This document shows positions 33,196-46,145 of a DNA stretch of 64,000 nt, one piece after another. Made by a program: the position numbers and the translations under genes. The stretch lies in contig JAKSZT010054334.1 of the NCBI GenBank assembly GCA_026826555.1, forward strand, positions 29,286,972-29,350,971. The letters are read 5' to 3'. The notes below the pieces were generated by a model. That model was not told the origin of the DNA, did no database searches, and worked only from the letters and a program-made list of their open reading frames with translations. Each line of letters starts with the position of its first letter. Position 1 is the first letter of the stretch. The DNA is from Tolypeutes matacus. Its lineage: Eukaryota > Chordata > Mammalia > Cingulata > Chlamyphoridae.

Positions 33196-33602
33196 GAAGG
33201 TTAGTATTATTTGGGGTGCCTCTATCTTTTGGAAATTGTGAATAATGCCACTAGAAAAATTAGTGTGCAAATATCTGTTCAAGTCCTTGCTTTCAAATCT
33301 TTTGGGTATATACCTAGAAGAGGGATTGTTGGATCAAATGGTAATTCTATACTTAGCTTTCTGAGGAACAGCCACACTGTTTTCCATCGTGGCTGCACTA
33401 GTTTACATTTCCACCAATAATGAATGAGTGTTCTTATTTATCCATATCTTCACTAACACTTGTCATTTTCCATTTTTTAATAGTAGCCATTCTAGTGGGT
33501 GTGAAATGGTATCTCGCTATGGTTGTAATTTGTATTTTCCTAATGGCTAACGATGTTGAGCATCTTTTCACGTGCTTATTGTCCATTTTGTATATCTTCT
33601 TT

Positions 33603-33784
33603 TTTCTTTTTCTTTAAGATTTTATTTATTTATTCATTTATCCCCCCCCTTGCTGCTTGTGCTCGCTGGGTCAGCTAACCACGCCGTGCGGGCGGGCTTG
33701 CCTTCACCAGGAGGCCCTGGGAACCGAACCCGGGGCCTCCCATATGGTAAACGGGAGCCCTACTGATTGAGCCACAGCCGCTTC
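33603..33784 (-). mobile_element. DAS-III-like SINE, minus strand
   Basis: On the minus strand the head reads GGGAAGCGGCTGTGGCTCAA, with B-box GGTTCGGTTCCC, a CCTCCTGGTGAAGG block, then a C/A-rich tail. The flanks CCATTTTGTATATCTTCTTT (33583-33602) and the copy at 33785-33804 differ by one base. This is a 20-bp target-site duplication inside the old L1. Confidence 0.88.
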
Positions 33785-36222
33785 CCATTTTGTATATTTT
33801 CTTTGGAGAAATGTCTACTAAAGTCTTTGCACATTTAATTGGGTTGTCTTTTTGTTGTTGAGTTGTAGGATTTCTTGGTATATTCTGGATATTAAACCTT
33901 TGTTTGATATGTGACTTCCAAATATTTTATCCCATTCTCTAGGTAGTCTTTGCTTTCATGATGAAGTCCTTTGATGCACAAAAGTTTTTTAATTTTGATG
34001 AAGTCTTGTTTATTTTTTTCTTTTGTTGCTTGTGCTTTTGATATACATTCTAAGAAGCTGTTGCTTAATACAAGGTGCTTTCTAGGAGTTTTATCGTTTT
34101 GGTTTTTATATTTAGGTTTTTGACCAATTTTGAGTTCATTTTTGTGTATGGTATAAGCTAGGGGATCACCTTCTTTCTTTTGCATATGGATATCCAGTTT
34201 TCCTAGCATCATTTGTTGATAAGACTATTCTTTTCCCATTAAGTGGACTTGGCACCTTTGGCAAAAATCAGTTGGTTTAGTATGCTCTTCTTTTTCTAGT
34301 TCCTTCAGTTGTGAGCTTAGGTCTCTGATTTGAGATCTTTCTTCTTGTTTAATGTAAACATTTAGAGCTATAAATTTTCCTCTTAGAACTGCCTTTGCTG
34401 CATCCCATAAGTTTTGATATATTATGGGTTTTTGTCATTTGCCTCAAGATATTTCCCAATTTCCCTTCTTTTCTGACCCACTGGTTGTTTAGAAGAATGT
34501 TGTCTGATTTCCACATAATTGTAAAATTTCAGGTTCTCTCTCTTCATTGATTTCTAACTATATTTCATGGTGGTCAGAGAAGGTCCATAGTATGATTCCA
34601 ATATTTTAAAATTTATTGAGACTTGCCTTCTGACCTAACATATGGTCTATGCTGGAGAATTACCCACATGCACTAGAGAAGGATGCTAATTCTGCTGGTG
34701 TTGGGTAAGTGTTCTGTAAAGATCTGTTAGGTCTAGTTGGTTTATAGTATTGTTCAACTCTTCTATTTCTTTATTGATCTTCTTTCTAGATCTGTTTTAT
34801 TCATTATTGAAAGTGGTGTATTGAAGTCTCCTACTATTAATATAGAACTGTCTATTTCTCCTTTCAGATTTATTAATATTTGCTTCATATATTTGGAGCT
34901 CTGCCACAAAATGGTACATATATGTTTATAATTGTTATGTCTTCTTGTTGACTTGATCCCTTTACCAGTATATGTGACCTTACTTGTCCCATGTAACAAT
35001 TTTGTCTCAAAATCTATTTTTTTCCTGATATTAGTATAGATGTTAATATACTCTAGCTCTTTTTTGGTTACTATGTGCATGGTATATATTTTTTCCATCC
35101 TTTCACTTTCTACCTACTTGTGTCTTTGAATTTAATGTCCTTTTATTGTAAACTATATGTAGCTGGGTCATGCTTTTCTATGCATTCTGCCAATCTCTGC
35201 CTTTTAACTAGAGAGTTTAATCCATTTACATTTAAAGTCACTGCTGATAATGCAGGGCTTTCTTCTGCCATTTTGTAATTTGTCTTTGTAAGTCTTAAAC
35301 CTTTTCCCCCTAAATTCTTCCATTAATGCCTACTTTTATATTTATTTGGTATAGTATACCATTTTGAGTTCCTTCTCATAACCTTCTGAATATATTTTTC
35401 AGATATTTTCTTGGTGGTTACCATGGTACTCAAACTTAACACCCTAAATCTATAACAATCATGTTTGGTTTGATACCCACTTAACTTCAATAGCATACAC
35501 ATAAGCTTTTCCTATACCCTTTTGTCCTCTCACCTTTTTGTTGTATTTGTTACATATTATAGCTTCATGCATTGTATGTCTAAAACCATATATTCATCAT
35601 TACTTTTTATGCATTTGCATTTTATAACCTGTAAGAAGTAAAAAATGGAGTTACATACCAAAAAGTACAGTACAATAGTACTGGCATTTATAATTTCCCA
35701 TAAGGTTGACTGTACCAGAGATCTTTATTTCTTTATGCTGCTTCAATTTACTATCCACCATCTAGTGTATTTTCCTTTCAGTTTGAAGAACTCTCTTTAG
35801 CATTGCTTGTACTGCAGATGTAGTAGCAATGAGCTCCCTCAGCTTTTGTTTATCTGGGAATGTCCTAATCTCTCCCTCATTTTTTTTCTTTAACTTTATT
35901 TTGTACATTTAATAATTGAAAACATAAACAATTAAAAACTAAAAAGTAAACACAGATGAATAAATATATACATTTCTCAATTAAATGTAATGGATACATG
36001 TAATTTTTTTTTTTTTTTGAATCAAACAATATATTACACAATATATTTGGTTCATAGTAATGCATTCATACAGTATTTGTCCTTTTGTGTCTGGCTTGCT
36101 TCACTCAACATAATGTCCTCCAGGTTCATCCATGTTGCCTTTATGACTTCATTTCTTCTTACAGGTGCATAATATTCCATCGTGTGAATAGACCGCAGTT
36201 TGTTTAACCGTTCATCTGTTGA

Positions 36223-39200
36223 TCAACACCTGGTTTGTTTCCAACTTTTGGCAATGGTGAATAATGTGTCTATGAACATCAGTGTGCAGATGTCTGTTCG
36301 TGTCACTGCTCTCAGTTCTTCTGGGTAAATAACCAGTAGTGGTATTGCAGGGTCACATGGCAAGTCTATATTCAACTTCTTTAAGAACTGCCAAACAGTC
36401 CTCCATAGTGGTTGTACCATCCTGCATTCCCACCAACAGTGAAGAAGTGTTCCTATCTCTCCACATCCTCTCCAACACTTGTAGTTCTCTGTCTTTTTCA
36501 TAGTGGCCATTCTGATAGGTGTGAAATGATATCTCATTGTAGTTTTGATTTGCATTTCCCTAATCATGAGTGATGCTGAGCATTTCTTCATGTGTTTTTT
36601 TTGCCATTTATATTTCTTCTTCGGAGAAATGTCTATTCAAGTCTTTGGTCCATTTTTTAATTGGGTCATTTGTCTTTTTATTGTTGAGTTGTAACATCTC
36701 TTTATATATCCTGGATATTAAACCCTTATCAGATATGTGATTTCCAAATATTTTTTCCCATTGAGTTGGCTGCCTTTTCACCCTTCTGACAAATTCCTGT
36801 GAGGTGCAAAAGTGTTTAATTTTGAGGAGGTCCCATTTATCTACTTTTTCTTTTGTTGCACGTGCTTTGGGTGTGAGGTCCAAGAAACCACCACCTACTA
36901 CAAGGCCTTGAAGATGTTTCCCTACATTTTCTTCTGGTAGTTTTATGGTCCTGGCTTTTATATTTAGATCTTTGATCCATTTTGAGTTGATTCTTGTATA
37001 GGGGGTGAGATAGGGGTCCTCTTTCATTCTTTTGGTTATAGATATCCAGTTCTCCCAACACCATTTGTTGAAGAGACTGTTTTTTCCCATCAGCGTGGGC
37101 TTGGTAGGTTTGTCAAAAACCAGTTGACAGTATAGGTTAGGGTTTATTTCTGGATTCTCAATTCTATTCCACTGATCACACGATATTCTATCTTTATGCC
37201 AGTACCATGCTGTTTTGACCACTGTAGCTTTGTAATATGTTTCAAGATCAGGCAGTGAACTTCCTCCCACATTGCTCTTCTTTTTTAGAATACTTTTGGC
37301 TATTCGGGTGCACTTACCCTTCCAGATGAATTTGGTAATTGCCTTCTCTAATTCTGTAAAGTAAGCTGTTGGGATTTTGATTGGTATTGCATTGAATCTA
37401 TAAATCAGTTTGGGCAAGATTGACATCTTCACGATATTTATTCTTCCAATCCATGAACACGGAATGTCTTTCCATTTGTTTAGGTCTTTTAAAATTTCTT
37501 TTAGCATTGTTTTGTAGTTTTCTGCATATAGGTCCTGTACTTCCTTGGTTAAATTAACTCCTAGGTATTTGAGTCTTTTTGTTGCTGTTGAAAATGGAAT
37601 TTTCCTCCTGATTTCCTCCTCAGATTGTTCAGTACTAGTGTACAAAAACATTACTGATTTTTGTGTGTTGATCTTATATCCTGCCACTTTGCTGAACTCA
37701 TTTATTAGTTCAAGTAGCTTTGTTGTGGATACTTCAGGATTTTCTAAATACAGGATCATGTCATCCGCAAACAGTGAGAGTCTTACTTCATCTTTTCCTA
37801 TTTGGACGCCTTTAATTTTTTTGTCTTTTCTAATTGCCCTCGCTAGAACTTCTAGTACAATGTTGAATAACAATGGTGACAGTGGGCATCCTTGTCTTGT
37901 TCCTGATCTTAGGGGGAAAGCTTTCAACCTTTTCCCATTGAGTATGATGTTGGCTGTGGGTTTTTCATATATGCCTTTTATCATATTGAGGAATTTTCCT
38001 TTTATTCCTATCTTTTGAAGTATTTTTATGAAAAAAGGATGTTGGATTTTGTCGAATGCCTTTTCTGCATCTATTGAGATGATCATGTGTTTTTTTTCCT
38101 TCAATTTGTTAATGTGATGTATTACATTGATTGATTTTCTTATGTTGAACCAGCCTTGCATGCCAGGAATAAATCCCACTTAGACGTGATGTATAAGTCT
38201 TTTGATATGCTGTTGGATTCGATTTGCAAGTATTTTGTTGAGAATTTTTGCATCTATGTTCACTTATTTTCATGTGGAATCTTTATCTGGCTTTGGTATT
38301 AGGGTGATGTTGGCTTCATAAAATGTGTTGGGTAATTTTCCCTCCTCTTCAATTTTTTGGAAGAGTTTAAACAGGATTGGTGTTAATTCTTTTAGAAATG
38401 CTTGGCAGAACTCACCTGTGAAGCCATCTGGTCCTGGACTTTTCTTTGCTGGGAGATTTTTGATGACGGATTCAATCTCCTTAATTGTGATTGGTTTGTT
38501 AAGTTCCTGTATTTCTTGTTGTGTCAGTGTAGGTTGGTTATGAGTTTCTAGAAATTTGTCCATTTCATCCAGTTTGTCTAGTTTGTTGGCATATAGTTTC
38601 TCATAATATCCTCTTATGATTCTTTTTATTTCTGTGAGGTCATTTGTAATTTCCCCCCTTTCATTTCTGATTGTATTTATTTGCATCTTCTTTCTTTTTT
38701 TCTTTGTTATTCTAGTGAGGGGTTTGTCAATTTTATTGATCTTCTCAAAGAACCAGCTTTTGGTTTTGTTGATTTTCTCTATTGCTTTTCTGTTCTCATT
38801 TTCATTTATTTCCGCTCTAATCTTTATTATTTCTCTCCTTCTTTTTGCTTTGGGATTGGTTTGCTGTTCTTTTTCTAGTTTCTCAAGTTGTTCAGTTAAA
38901 TCTTTGAGTTTAGCTCTTTCTTGTTTCTTAATATAGGCATTTAGGGCTATAAATTTCCCTCTCAAGTCTGCCTTTGTTATATCCCATAAGTTTTGATATG
39001 TTGTGTTCTCATTTTCATTTGTCTCAATATATTTACTGATTTCACTTGCAATTTCTTCTTTGACCCACTGAATATTTAGGAGTGTGTTGTTCAGTCTCCA
39101 CACATTTGCAAATTTACTTTTTTCCTGTCTATTATTGATTTCTAGTTTCATTCCATTATGATCTGAGAAGGTGCTTTGTATAATTTCAGTCTTTTTATAT

Positions 39201-39845
39201 TTATTGAGAGCTGTATTGTGACCTAACATGTGTTCTATCCTGGAGAAAGATCCATGGGCACTTGAGAAGAATGTATAACCCGCTGAGTTTGGATGCAGTG
39301 TTCTGTATATGTCTGTTAGGTCTAACTTGTTTATCATATTGTTCAAGTTCTCTGTTTCCTTGTTGATCTTCTGTCTAGTTGTTCTATCTAATGATGTGAG
39401 AGGGGTGTTGAAGTCTCCAATGATTATTGTAGAAATGTCTATTTCTCCCTTCAGTTTTGCCAGAGTTTGTCTCATATATTTTGGGGCACCCTGGTTAGGT
39501 GCGTAGATATTTATGACTGTTATATCTTCCTGGAGGATCGTCCCTTTTATTAATATATAATGGCCTTCTGCATCTCATCACTTTTTTGCATTTGAAGTCT
39601 GTTTTGTCTGATATTAGAATAGCTACCCCTGCTCTTTTCTGTTTACTATTCGCATGGAGTATCTTTTTCCAACCTTTTACTTTCAGCCGGCTTGTATCCT
39701 TGTGTCTGAGGTGAGTTTCTTGTAAGCAGCATATGGATGGCTCATGATTTTTTATCCATTCTGTCAGCCTGTATCTTTTGATTGGGGAATTTAATCCATT
39801 CACATTCAATGATATTACTGAAAATGCACTATTTATTTCCTCCAT
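36223..39845 (-). pseudogene. L1 ORF2 (endonuclease-reverse transcriptase), broken
   Basis: The N-terminal endonuclease begins at 39845 (ISLNVNGLNSP, CCLQETHL). It shifts frame near 39485 and continues with [12 protein letters not shown] and the SDHNGMKLE block. Stops occur at 38270-38272 and 38180-38182; a short deletion near 38270 removes the usual KENFRPISL block. The RT domain follows with [25 protein letters not shown] and the catalytic FADD motif intact. Another shift near 36600 leads into the C-terminal cysteine cluster [18 protein letters not shown]. In live L1s this protein performs target-primed reverse transcription. Here it is interrupted at least four times. Confidence 0.88.
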
Positions 39846-39926
39846 TTTATTCTTTGGTTTTCATATGTCATCTTGTTTTTGTCTCTCTTTTTACTCTTTT
39901 GGTTATCCTTTCTGCTTTTCTTTCTT

Positions 39927-40957
39927 CTATACTCTCCTCCAAGCCTCTCTCTCCTGTCTTTTTCTATCAGGTTCTAAGGCTACCTTTAATATTTCCTGCA
40001 AAGGTGGATTCTTTTTTGCAAACTCTCTTAGTTTCTGTTTGTTTGTGAATACTTTATATTCACCTTCATATTTGAAGGACAGTTTTGCTGGGTAAAGAAT
40101 TCTCGGCTGGCAGTTTTTCTCTTTCAGTTTCCTAATTGTATCATACCACTGTCTTCTCACCTCCATGGTTTCTGAAGAGAAATCTGCACAAAGTATTACT
40201 GGACGTCCTTTGTATGTGATCGTTTGCTTCTCTATTGCTGCTCTGAGAATTTTCTCTTTATCTTTTACATTTGACATTCTGAATAATATGTGTCTTGGCG
40301 TAGGTCTTTTTGGATTTATTCTTATTGGGGTACGGTGTGCTTCTTGGATATGTAAGTTCATTTCTTTTGTGAGAGTTGGGAAATTTTCAGCTATTATTTC
40401 CTCAAATACTCTTTCTGCCCCTTTTCCTTTCTCTTCTCCTTCTGGGACTACCATGACACGTATGTTCTTGCGTTTTGTGTTGTCATTCAACTCTCTGAGC
40501 CCCTGCTCAATTTTTTCCATTCTTTTCTCTCTCTGTTCTTTTCTCTCTTCAATTTTAGCTGCCCTGTCTTCAGTATCACTTATTTTTTCTTCTATCATTT
40601 CGAGTCTGCTGTGGTATGCTTCAAATGTATTTTTTACTTCACCTATTGTGTCTTTCATTCTCATGAACTCCATTACTTTTCTGTTCATGATTTCAATTCT
40701 TCTTTACGTTCGCGCAATGACTTCTTGAAGTCATTGATCTCTTTAACTATATTCTCTTTCATCTCATTAATTTGATTTTGGAAATGTGTGCTCATCTCAC
40801 TGATTAGTTCTCTCAAATTCTGCATCTCTTCTGAGACTTTGCTGTATTCCTTTTCTTGGGCCATGTCTTTTATTTTCTTAGTATGGCCTGTAATTTTTTG
40901 CTGGTGGTTAGGCATCTGGTTAGTTTGTATTTTACTTAGATGCTCTATCTCTTTCAT
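39927..40957 (-). pseudogene. L1 ORF1 (RNA-binding chaperone), one frameshift
   Basis: The first 90 codons (40957-40685) give a coiled-coil-like stretch with heptad-type L, I and M residues and many K and E. A frameshift at about 40688 leads into 253 codons with further coiled coil, then the RRM/C-terminal block (RKNIRVMVVPEGEEKGKG, IQEAHRTPIRINPKRPTPRH, KGRPVILCADFS). Combined length, about 340 codons, is normal for ORF1p, a trimeric nucleic-acid chaperone. A single frameshift breaks it. Confidence 0.88.
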
Positions 40958-42026
40958 GGGGTTTTAGTGGCAGGAGGCTGTGAGTTACCACCGCTCTTTG
41001 ATTTTTGACTCAACCTTGATTGTTAGGATTGTTCTGCTGGTTGCTCAAAACTGGGCACTGGACCCAGTAATTGGTTGTAGAGTCGTTTCCTAGGGCCTTG
41101 GGCAGGGAGGTTATAGAGGCCAGGAAAAGCCTCTCTTACTTATTAATTTTCTTATGTGCACTTCCTTGGTCTGCCAGGAGATGGCGTTATTGGCAGCTCT
41201 CAAATCAATGCCTGGTCGGAGCATATTTGTTGTGTCACAGGCCAGATCAATGTGATAGAGTTTCCTGTCTGGGGGCTAGGAGCCCTGTGATTCAAACTTT
41301 CTGAGACAGTTCTCCAGACTTCTCTCGTAGCGCCCCCCTTTTCCCAGCTAGGAAATATTTCCACTCCCTTCTGAATCCTCAACAATCAGTCCCTGTTAGT
41401 AGAGGAGGAGATTGGGAGGTTTGTATATCTTTAGCCCCTTGCAGGCTCCAAGGCAAACAATGGCGCAGCCCCACCCAGCCTGGAAGGGCTCTCGGGACAG
41501 GGCAGACCAAACCTGGGAGTCCAAAGCAGGGTCAGCCCCAGGCTCTCTCTCCCCTCTCCCGTGGAGTCCTCAACAATTAGGCAGGCTAGAAGAGGGGGAG
41601 GTTCGGAAGGTCGGATTTCTCCAGTCCTTTCTAGGATCCCAGGGCAAACTGCCGTGTGGAAGGGTCTGTGGGGCTCCGCAGCCCAAATTTCATGTCAGAA
41701 CCGGAGTCAGCCTAAAGCTGTGTCCCTCTCTCTCCCTTTTCCGGGAGTGGCAGATCCCCGAAGCCCCCTTTGTCTGTGGTCGCAGGCGCAGAAGCCCCAG
41801 TATTCTGAAGAGTGTGGGGGGGGCTGCTGGCAGCAGCAGAAGCTGCTACTTGCAACTCACGGTTCTGTTGTCGCGATTTCCCTCTTCTGTCCCTTTCTCC
41901 TCTGGGTGGTGTGCAGCCTTCACCTGCTGTCCTAAACCCTAGAAGATCTTTATCGGGGCTGTTTCCGCTTGTCCTCTAGCTATTTTTCTGGAGAAGAGAT
42001 TCCCGTGTCTTACTAGTCTGCCGTCT
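40958..42026 (-). promoter_or_regulatory. L1 5' UTR (internal promoter region)
   Basis: This is a GC-richer segment upstream of ORF1 in the younger L1. L1 5' UTRs carry internal Pol II promoters and often antisense promoter activity; that is family knowledge and was not tested here. Open frames on the + strand (for example 41412-41942) are incidental. Confidence 0.6.
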
Positions 42027-42870
42027 TCTCCCTCATTTTTGAAAGATAGTATAGTTGGATATAAAATTCATGGTTTGCAATTGTATACTTACAACACTGT
42101 AAATATATATTTTTCCCACTGACTTCTTGATACTATGATTTCTGATAAGAAATCAGCGCTTAATCTTATCAGGGTTCTCTTGTATATAATACATTGCTTT
42201 TCTCTTGACGTCTTCAAAACTCTCTCCTTGCATTCAATAGTGTGACTACTATGTGTCTGGGCATGGTTTACTTCTAGTTTGTTCTGTTTGGGGTTGCTTT
42301 TGATATTTGAATGTGAGTAGTCACATCTTTTGTTAAATTTGAAAAGTTTTCTGCCATTATTTCTTGGAATATCCTTTCTTGACTCCCATATGTGTATATT
42401 GGTATGGTTGATGGTTTTCCACAAGTCTCTTAGGTTCTGTTCACTTTTTTCATTCTTTTTTCTTTCTGCTCCTTAGCTGGAATCATTTCAATTATCTTGT
42501 CTTCAAATTCACTGATTCTTTCTTCTGCCAGCTCAAATATGCTGTCTAAACCCTCTACAGAATTTTCCATTTCATTTATTGTGGTCTTCAACTCCAGTAT
42601 TTCTGTTTGGTTCCTTTTTAAAATTTATATCTCTTTGTTGAGATTCTCAAATTATTTGTTCATCATTTTCCTGATATTATTCAATTCTTTCTCTGTGTTT
42701 TCTTTTATCTTCTTGAGCATATTGAGGATCATCTTTTTAATGCCCTTTTTTGATATGGCCAAAGTCTTGTCTTCATTGTTGATGGTTTCTGAATTGTCTT
42801 TGTTTTTTTGGATATTCATCATTTCCTATTTCTCTGTTGTCTTATAATCTCATATTGCATACTGTACATT

Positions 42871-42955
42871 TTTTTAGGAGGTGACAGGGATCGAACCTAG
42901 GACCTTGTACATGGGAAGCAGGCACTCAACCACAGAGCTACATCTGCTCCCCTGC
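42871..42955 (-). mobile_element. DAS-type SINE, short form
   Basis: The minus-strand head reads GGGAGCAGATGTAGCTCTGT, with B-box GGTTCGATCCC and a T-run at left. ACATTTT flanks both sides (left 42867-42873, right after 42957). It is inserted in the old L1. Confidence 0.8.
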
Positions 42956-43404
42956 ATACATTTTAATATTTTAATGTGTTAACTCTAGGATTTAGTTCCT
43001 GAGCTGTCTCTTTCTTAAGTTTATATCCATCTAGTGATATGACAGAGATATCCTCGGTTTAGTTTTACAGGGTGCTACCTGATAGACTGGCAAGGACATG
43101 CAGGTACCCCAATATGTACATAGGGGTTACTCTGCTCCTTCAGGAACAAGGGAAGGTATCCACAATGGGAGCCCAGGACAGCTGCACAATGCATTGGTTA
43201 GCAAGGATCTCAGGAGTTTCTATTATTTTTAAAGCCAATTTCTTGATTCGACACTCATTCATTTATTGTAACCCTTTAATTGTTTTCCAGAGTTTTGAGG
43301 AAGATGACTCTGCTCATTTTGTTTACTGTTCAAAGATTCTGTTGGGGAATGGCACCCTTGAGGTATCTTACACTGCCATCTTGATTGACTGGAAGTCCTG
43401 AACT

Positions 43405-45920
43405 TTTCCTTTTTAATAACTTCTACCCATATATCCTAGTTTTGCCCTTTGGTGTTGGAAAGAATACCACTGCTATGCTGCTTCTAACATTACTTCCTTC
43501 TAGGCTATTCTACTGTATTCTACGCTAAAATAAAAATTCTTGCTATTATATTGGTTTTGGATTCTCATAACACTGCTCACACTCCTTTAAACACACCCTT
43601 GCCTATTAAAATCACTCTTGAGATTGTGATGTCTAGAATAAAACACAATAACTGCCAGCTGTAGCTTTACTAACTCTTACCTGTTTTACTATCTCTTATA
43701 TATTATTGCATACTCAGCTTTTATCTGTAAAATGTGGGGTTTGACTTGAATAATTTTAAAGGTCTTTTCCAACTTTTATTGCATGTTTTGTTGTGGGCAT
43801 ATGTGTGCGTGTGTGTTTTACAGACATTCCTTCTTTTTGGTTCATCCTGAGCTTTGTAGTTGATACAGTCCCAGATCATTTTTCACATGAATTGCTGTTA
43901 AGCTTCATATTAAGCAATTGCATGACTTTACATTTACCCTTATTACACCCTCTCATATTTGTTTCTCTTTGTTGCTGAAGCCTATGTGGATGCTTAAATT
44001 ACTTCTGTATTTGTTGAAATATTTAGACCAGAAGATTTATGTCATTTGAAAATTTTATAGCATGATTCCTATATATTCATTTAATTTGTTGATAGAATAA
44101 AATTTCAAAAGAAAAGGGCTCCTAGTCCTTTTTTTTCAGTTCCACAATAATCAACAATCTTTGAATATACCTGTTTTCTCAACATGTGCCCCTCTAATTG
44201 ATACTATTGCCCAGTCTACATTTCTCAATCATACCCAAAAGGATATCATGAGAGAGCTGTCTGATACCTTGCAAAAATATAATATACTATATCTACAGTA
44301 TTACCACACTGTAATCCAATACTATCCGAGAAGGAAACATGTTTTATTTGACCTAATTATTTGTAGTGAGCTCATATTGTCTCCTACAGATCAATGCTCT
44401 TTCTTTTCAAAAGCCCATAAACAATCTATTAAGTAATCCTTTTTGGAATTTTGCTGGGGAGGAATGTCAAATTTTCTAGCCTCTATTTTCTTGGAACCAT
44501 CTTACCTCTCTTTTTGGAAAGCAGAGTTTCGCTTGACTCTCATTCCTAGGTAAAACAGTTCAATCCTTTAACACTCTATTCTTATAGAGACTATAAACTA
44601 AAGACATAGAAAATTAGTTGATGGGAAAAGTGATATTTTGGGGTTCTTTGCATTGGCAATTTAGTTGCCAAATGCTTCCTTTCTCTATGATTGCTTCATG
44701 CCTCTTAATAGATCATTAATAAATAGTATGTAGAAGATTAATTACTTAATAATAGAGAATAATGTCTTTAATAAATGAGCATTTAAGTATCCAATACAAT
44801 GTTTCTAAATACTTAGTTTTTTCTCTGCTCATCATGGCACTATAAGTACAGTAGAGGGTCCCTCCACCCCCCTACTTGCAGCTGAGAGTGGAGCTATTAT
44901 AGCTCCTCTGTTAACAAATGGCTTGGATTCTAAAAGCCAGATCAAAATTCAATTGATCATCAGTTTAAGGTGATCAATGTAGAACAAGTTGCATTTCCAT
45001 CAAACATGAATATATTATCAGTACTTCATAGTTTAAGAAGCCGTGGTCCTCTTACAGATGGACAGGCATCTTTCCTCAAAAGAAGCTTAGTTTCACCTCT
45101 GTTGCTGGCTGCTCACTTTGAATTGTGCAGATTCTCATGGGCCATGGACCATCTATGATGTCCAACAGGATCAGGCACATAGCTGGGACTCCATAAATAT
45201 CTAAAGGGCAGACAGTTTAACACAAAGTAAAGAGGAGGTGAACTTTCCTGTACTATTGATGTTTCTTCCAAGAATATTTGCTACAATCAGGTAAAGCTGC
45301 TTTTTCTTTTGTGGTGTGCACATATGTTCTCTCGCTTGTGCAGCCATAGCAGCCAGGTGCTTTCGGGAAACACCAGTTGCCATTTGGGATGGTGCTTCTG
45401 CTGCTTTGCCCTCTTTAGGCTCAGTCTTCATCATTTTCTGGCCTAAGCCCTGGGCTGGGCCCAGAGAAATCACTGTTTTTGGACTCCAAGATACCTGCAG
45501 TTTTTTAAGCCCTCTCCCAATACCTCTGCCCATGCCTACCCAGACTTTACCTCATAGATGTTGCCAATGGCTGAACTTTTAGAGATAAAAGTAAGCTATT
45601 TTAGCAACTGTCAGTTGTAAAGCCTAGATTGAAAATAAGCCTTGAAACTGAGTGTTCCAAGATGCCTAGAGTTTGGCTAAATTTTCCAACCAAAGAGCAA
45701 ATTCATATTAGAAATGTCTAATTACTGGGAACCGATAAGAAGTTGGAGATGAAATGCCATTTACCCTGCCCATTTTAGATACTACCAAAGGCATCTCTTC
45801 CAAGAAGAGTAATCTTCATCCAAGAAGAGTAATAAAATTAGTAGAAGGACAAGGCAAACACATCTCAAAAAGGAACTGCTTGTATAACAGAAATGTGATG
45901 GAGTCAGGCCAATGTGAGGG
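43405..45920. other. Intergenic, no recognised gene
   Basis: An open frame at 45201-45533 (minus, 110 codons) has a K/Q-rich, cDNA-like feel but I cannot match it, and there is no poly(A) tail or duplication. The rest is AT-rich unique-looking DNA. Confidence 0.4.
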
Positions 45921-45924
45921 TAGG

Positions 45925-46145
45925 GACAGGACCTTACATTTATATGTCCATTATTTTCCAGGCACTGTGAAAATGCTTTGTATTACCTCATTTAATCTCA
46001 CAAGGGTCTGACAAAGAAGATATTTTTGCTGCATTTTATGATAAAGATCTGAAGTTCAGAATGTTTAAATAACTTTGCTGATCTTAGATTTTAAGTAACA
46101 AAGAATATAAGTTCATCCAACTCCAAAGTGCATGGTTTTCTCATC
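45925..46145 (+). repeat. MIR SINE
   Basis: GTATTACCTCATTTAATCTC and ACAAGGGTCTGACAAAGAAG, then the diverged GAAGTTCAGAATGTTTAAAT, follow MIR order. Confidence 0.6.

Larger units (their letters stand above)
35885..42026 (-). mobile_element. Younger, near-full-length LINE-1 (about 6.1 kb)
   Basis: The 5' end is at about 42026 (AGAAGACGGCAGACTAG on the minus strand). The 5' UTR is 40958-42026 and GC-rich, ORF1 39927-40957, ORF2 about 36223-39845, and the 3' UTR runs to a T-run at 35881-35887. Duplications of TCTCCCTCATTTTT (35871-35884 and 42027-42040) flank it. Both ORFs are readable but broken by a few frameshifts and stops, so it is immobile yet fairly recent. It sits inside an older L1 of the same orientation. 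The 3' UTR contains an internal T15 run (36004-36018) 115 bases before the final tail. Confidence 0.88.
33200..43400 (-). mobile_element. Old near-full-length LINE-1 carrying nested insertions
   Basis: Read on the minus strand, the 5' end lies near 43400 (GGACTTCCAGTCAATCAAGA, then TGGCAGTGTAAG). ORF1-like sequence follows (42090-42850), then, beyond the younger L1, ORF2 pieces, including an endonuclease fragment with GDFNTP at 35098-34763. A 3' region with the usual ORF2 C-terminal text reaches about 33200. It is interrupted by a DAS SINE at 33603-33784, the younger L1 at 35885-42026 and a DAS SINE near 42871-42955. Coding frames are heavily broken. Confidence 0.75.

Noticed and set aside
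41412..41942. 176-codon + strand frame opposite the L1
   Set aside because: It lies in the GC-rich L1 5' UTR on the opposite strand; no domain. It is a by-product of composition.
45201..45533. 110-codon minus-strand frame with K/Q-rich, cDNA-like appearance
   Set aside because: I considered a retropseudogene, but no parent protein, poly(A) tail or target-site duplication could be identified.
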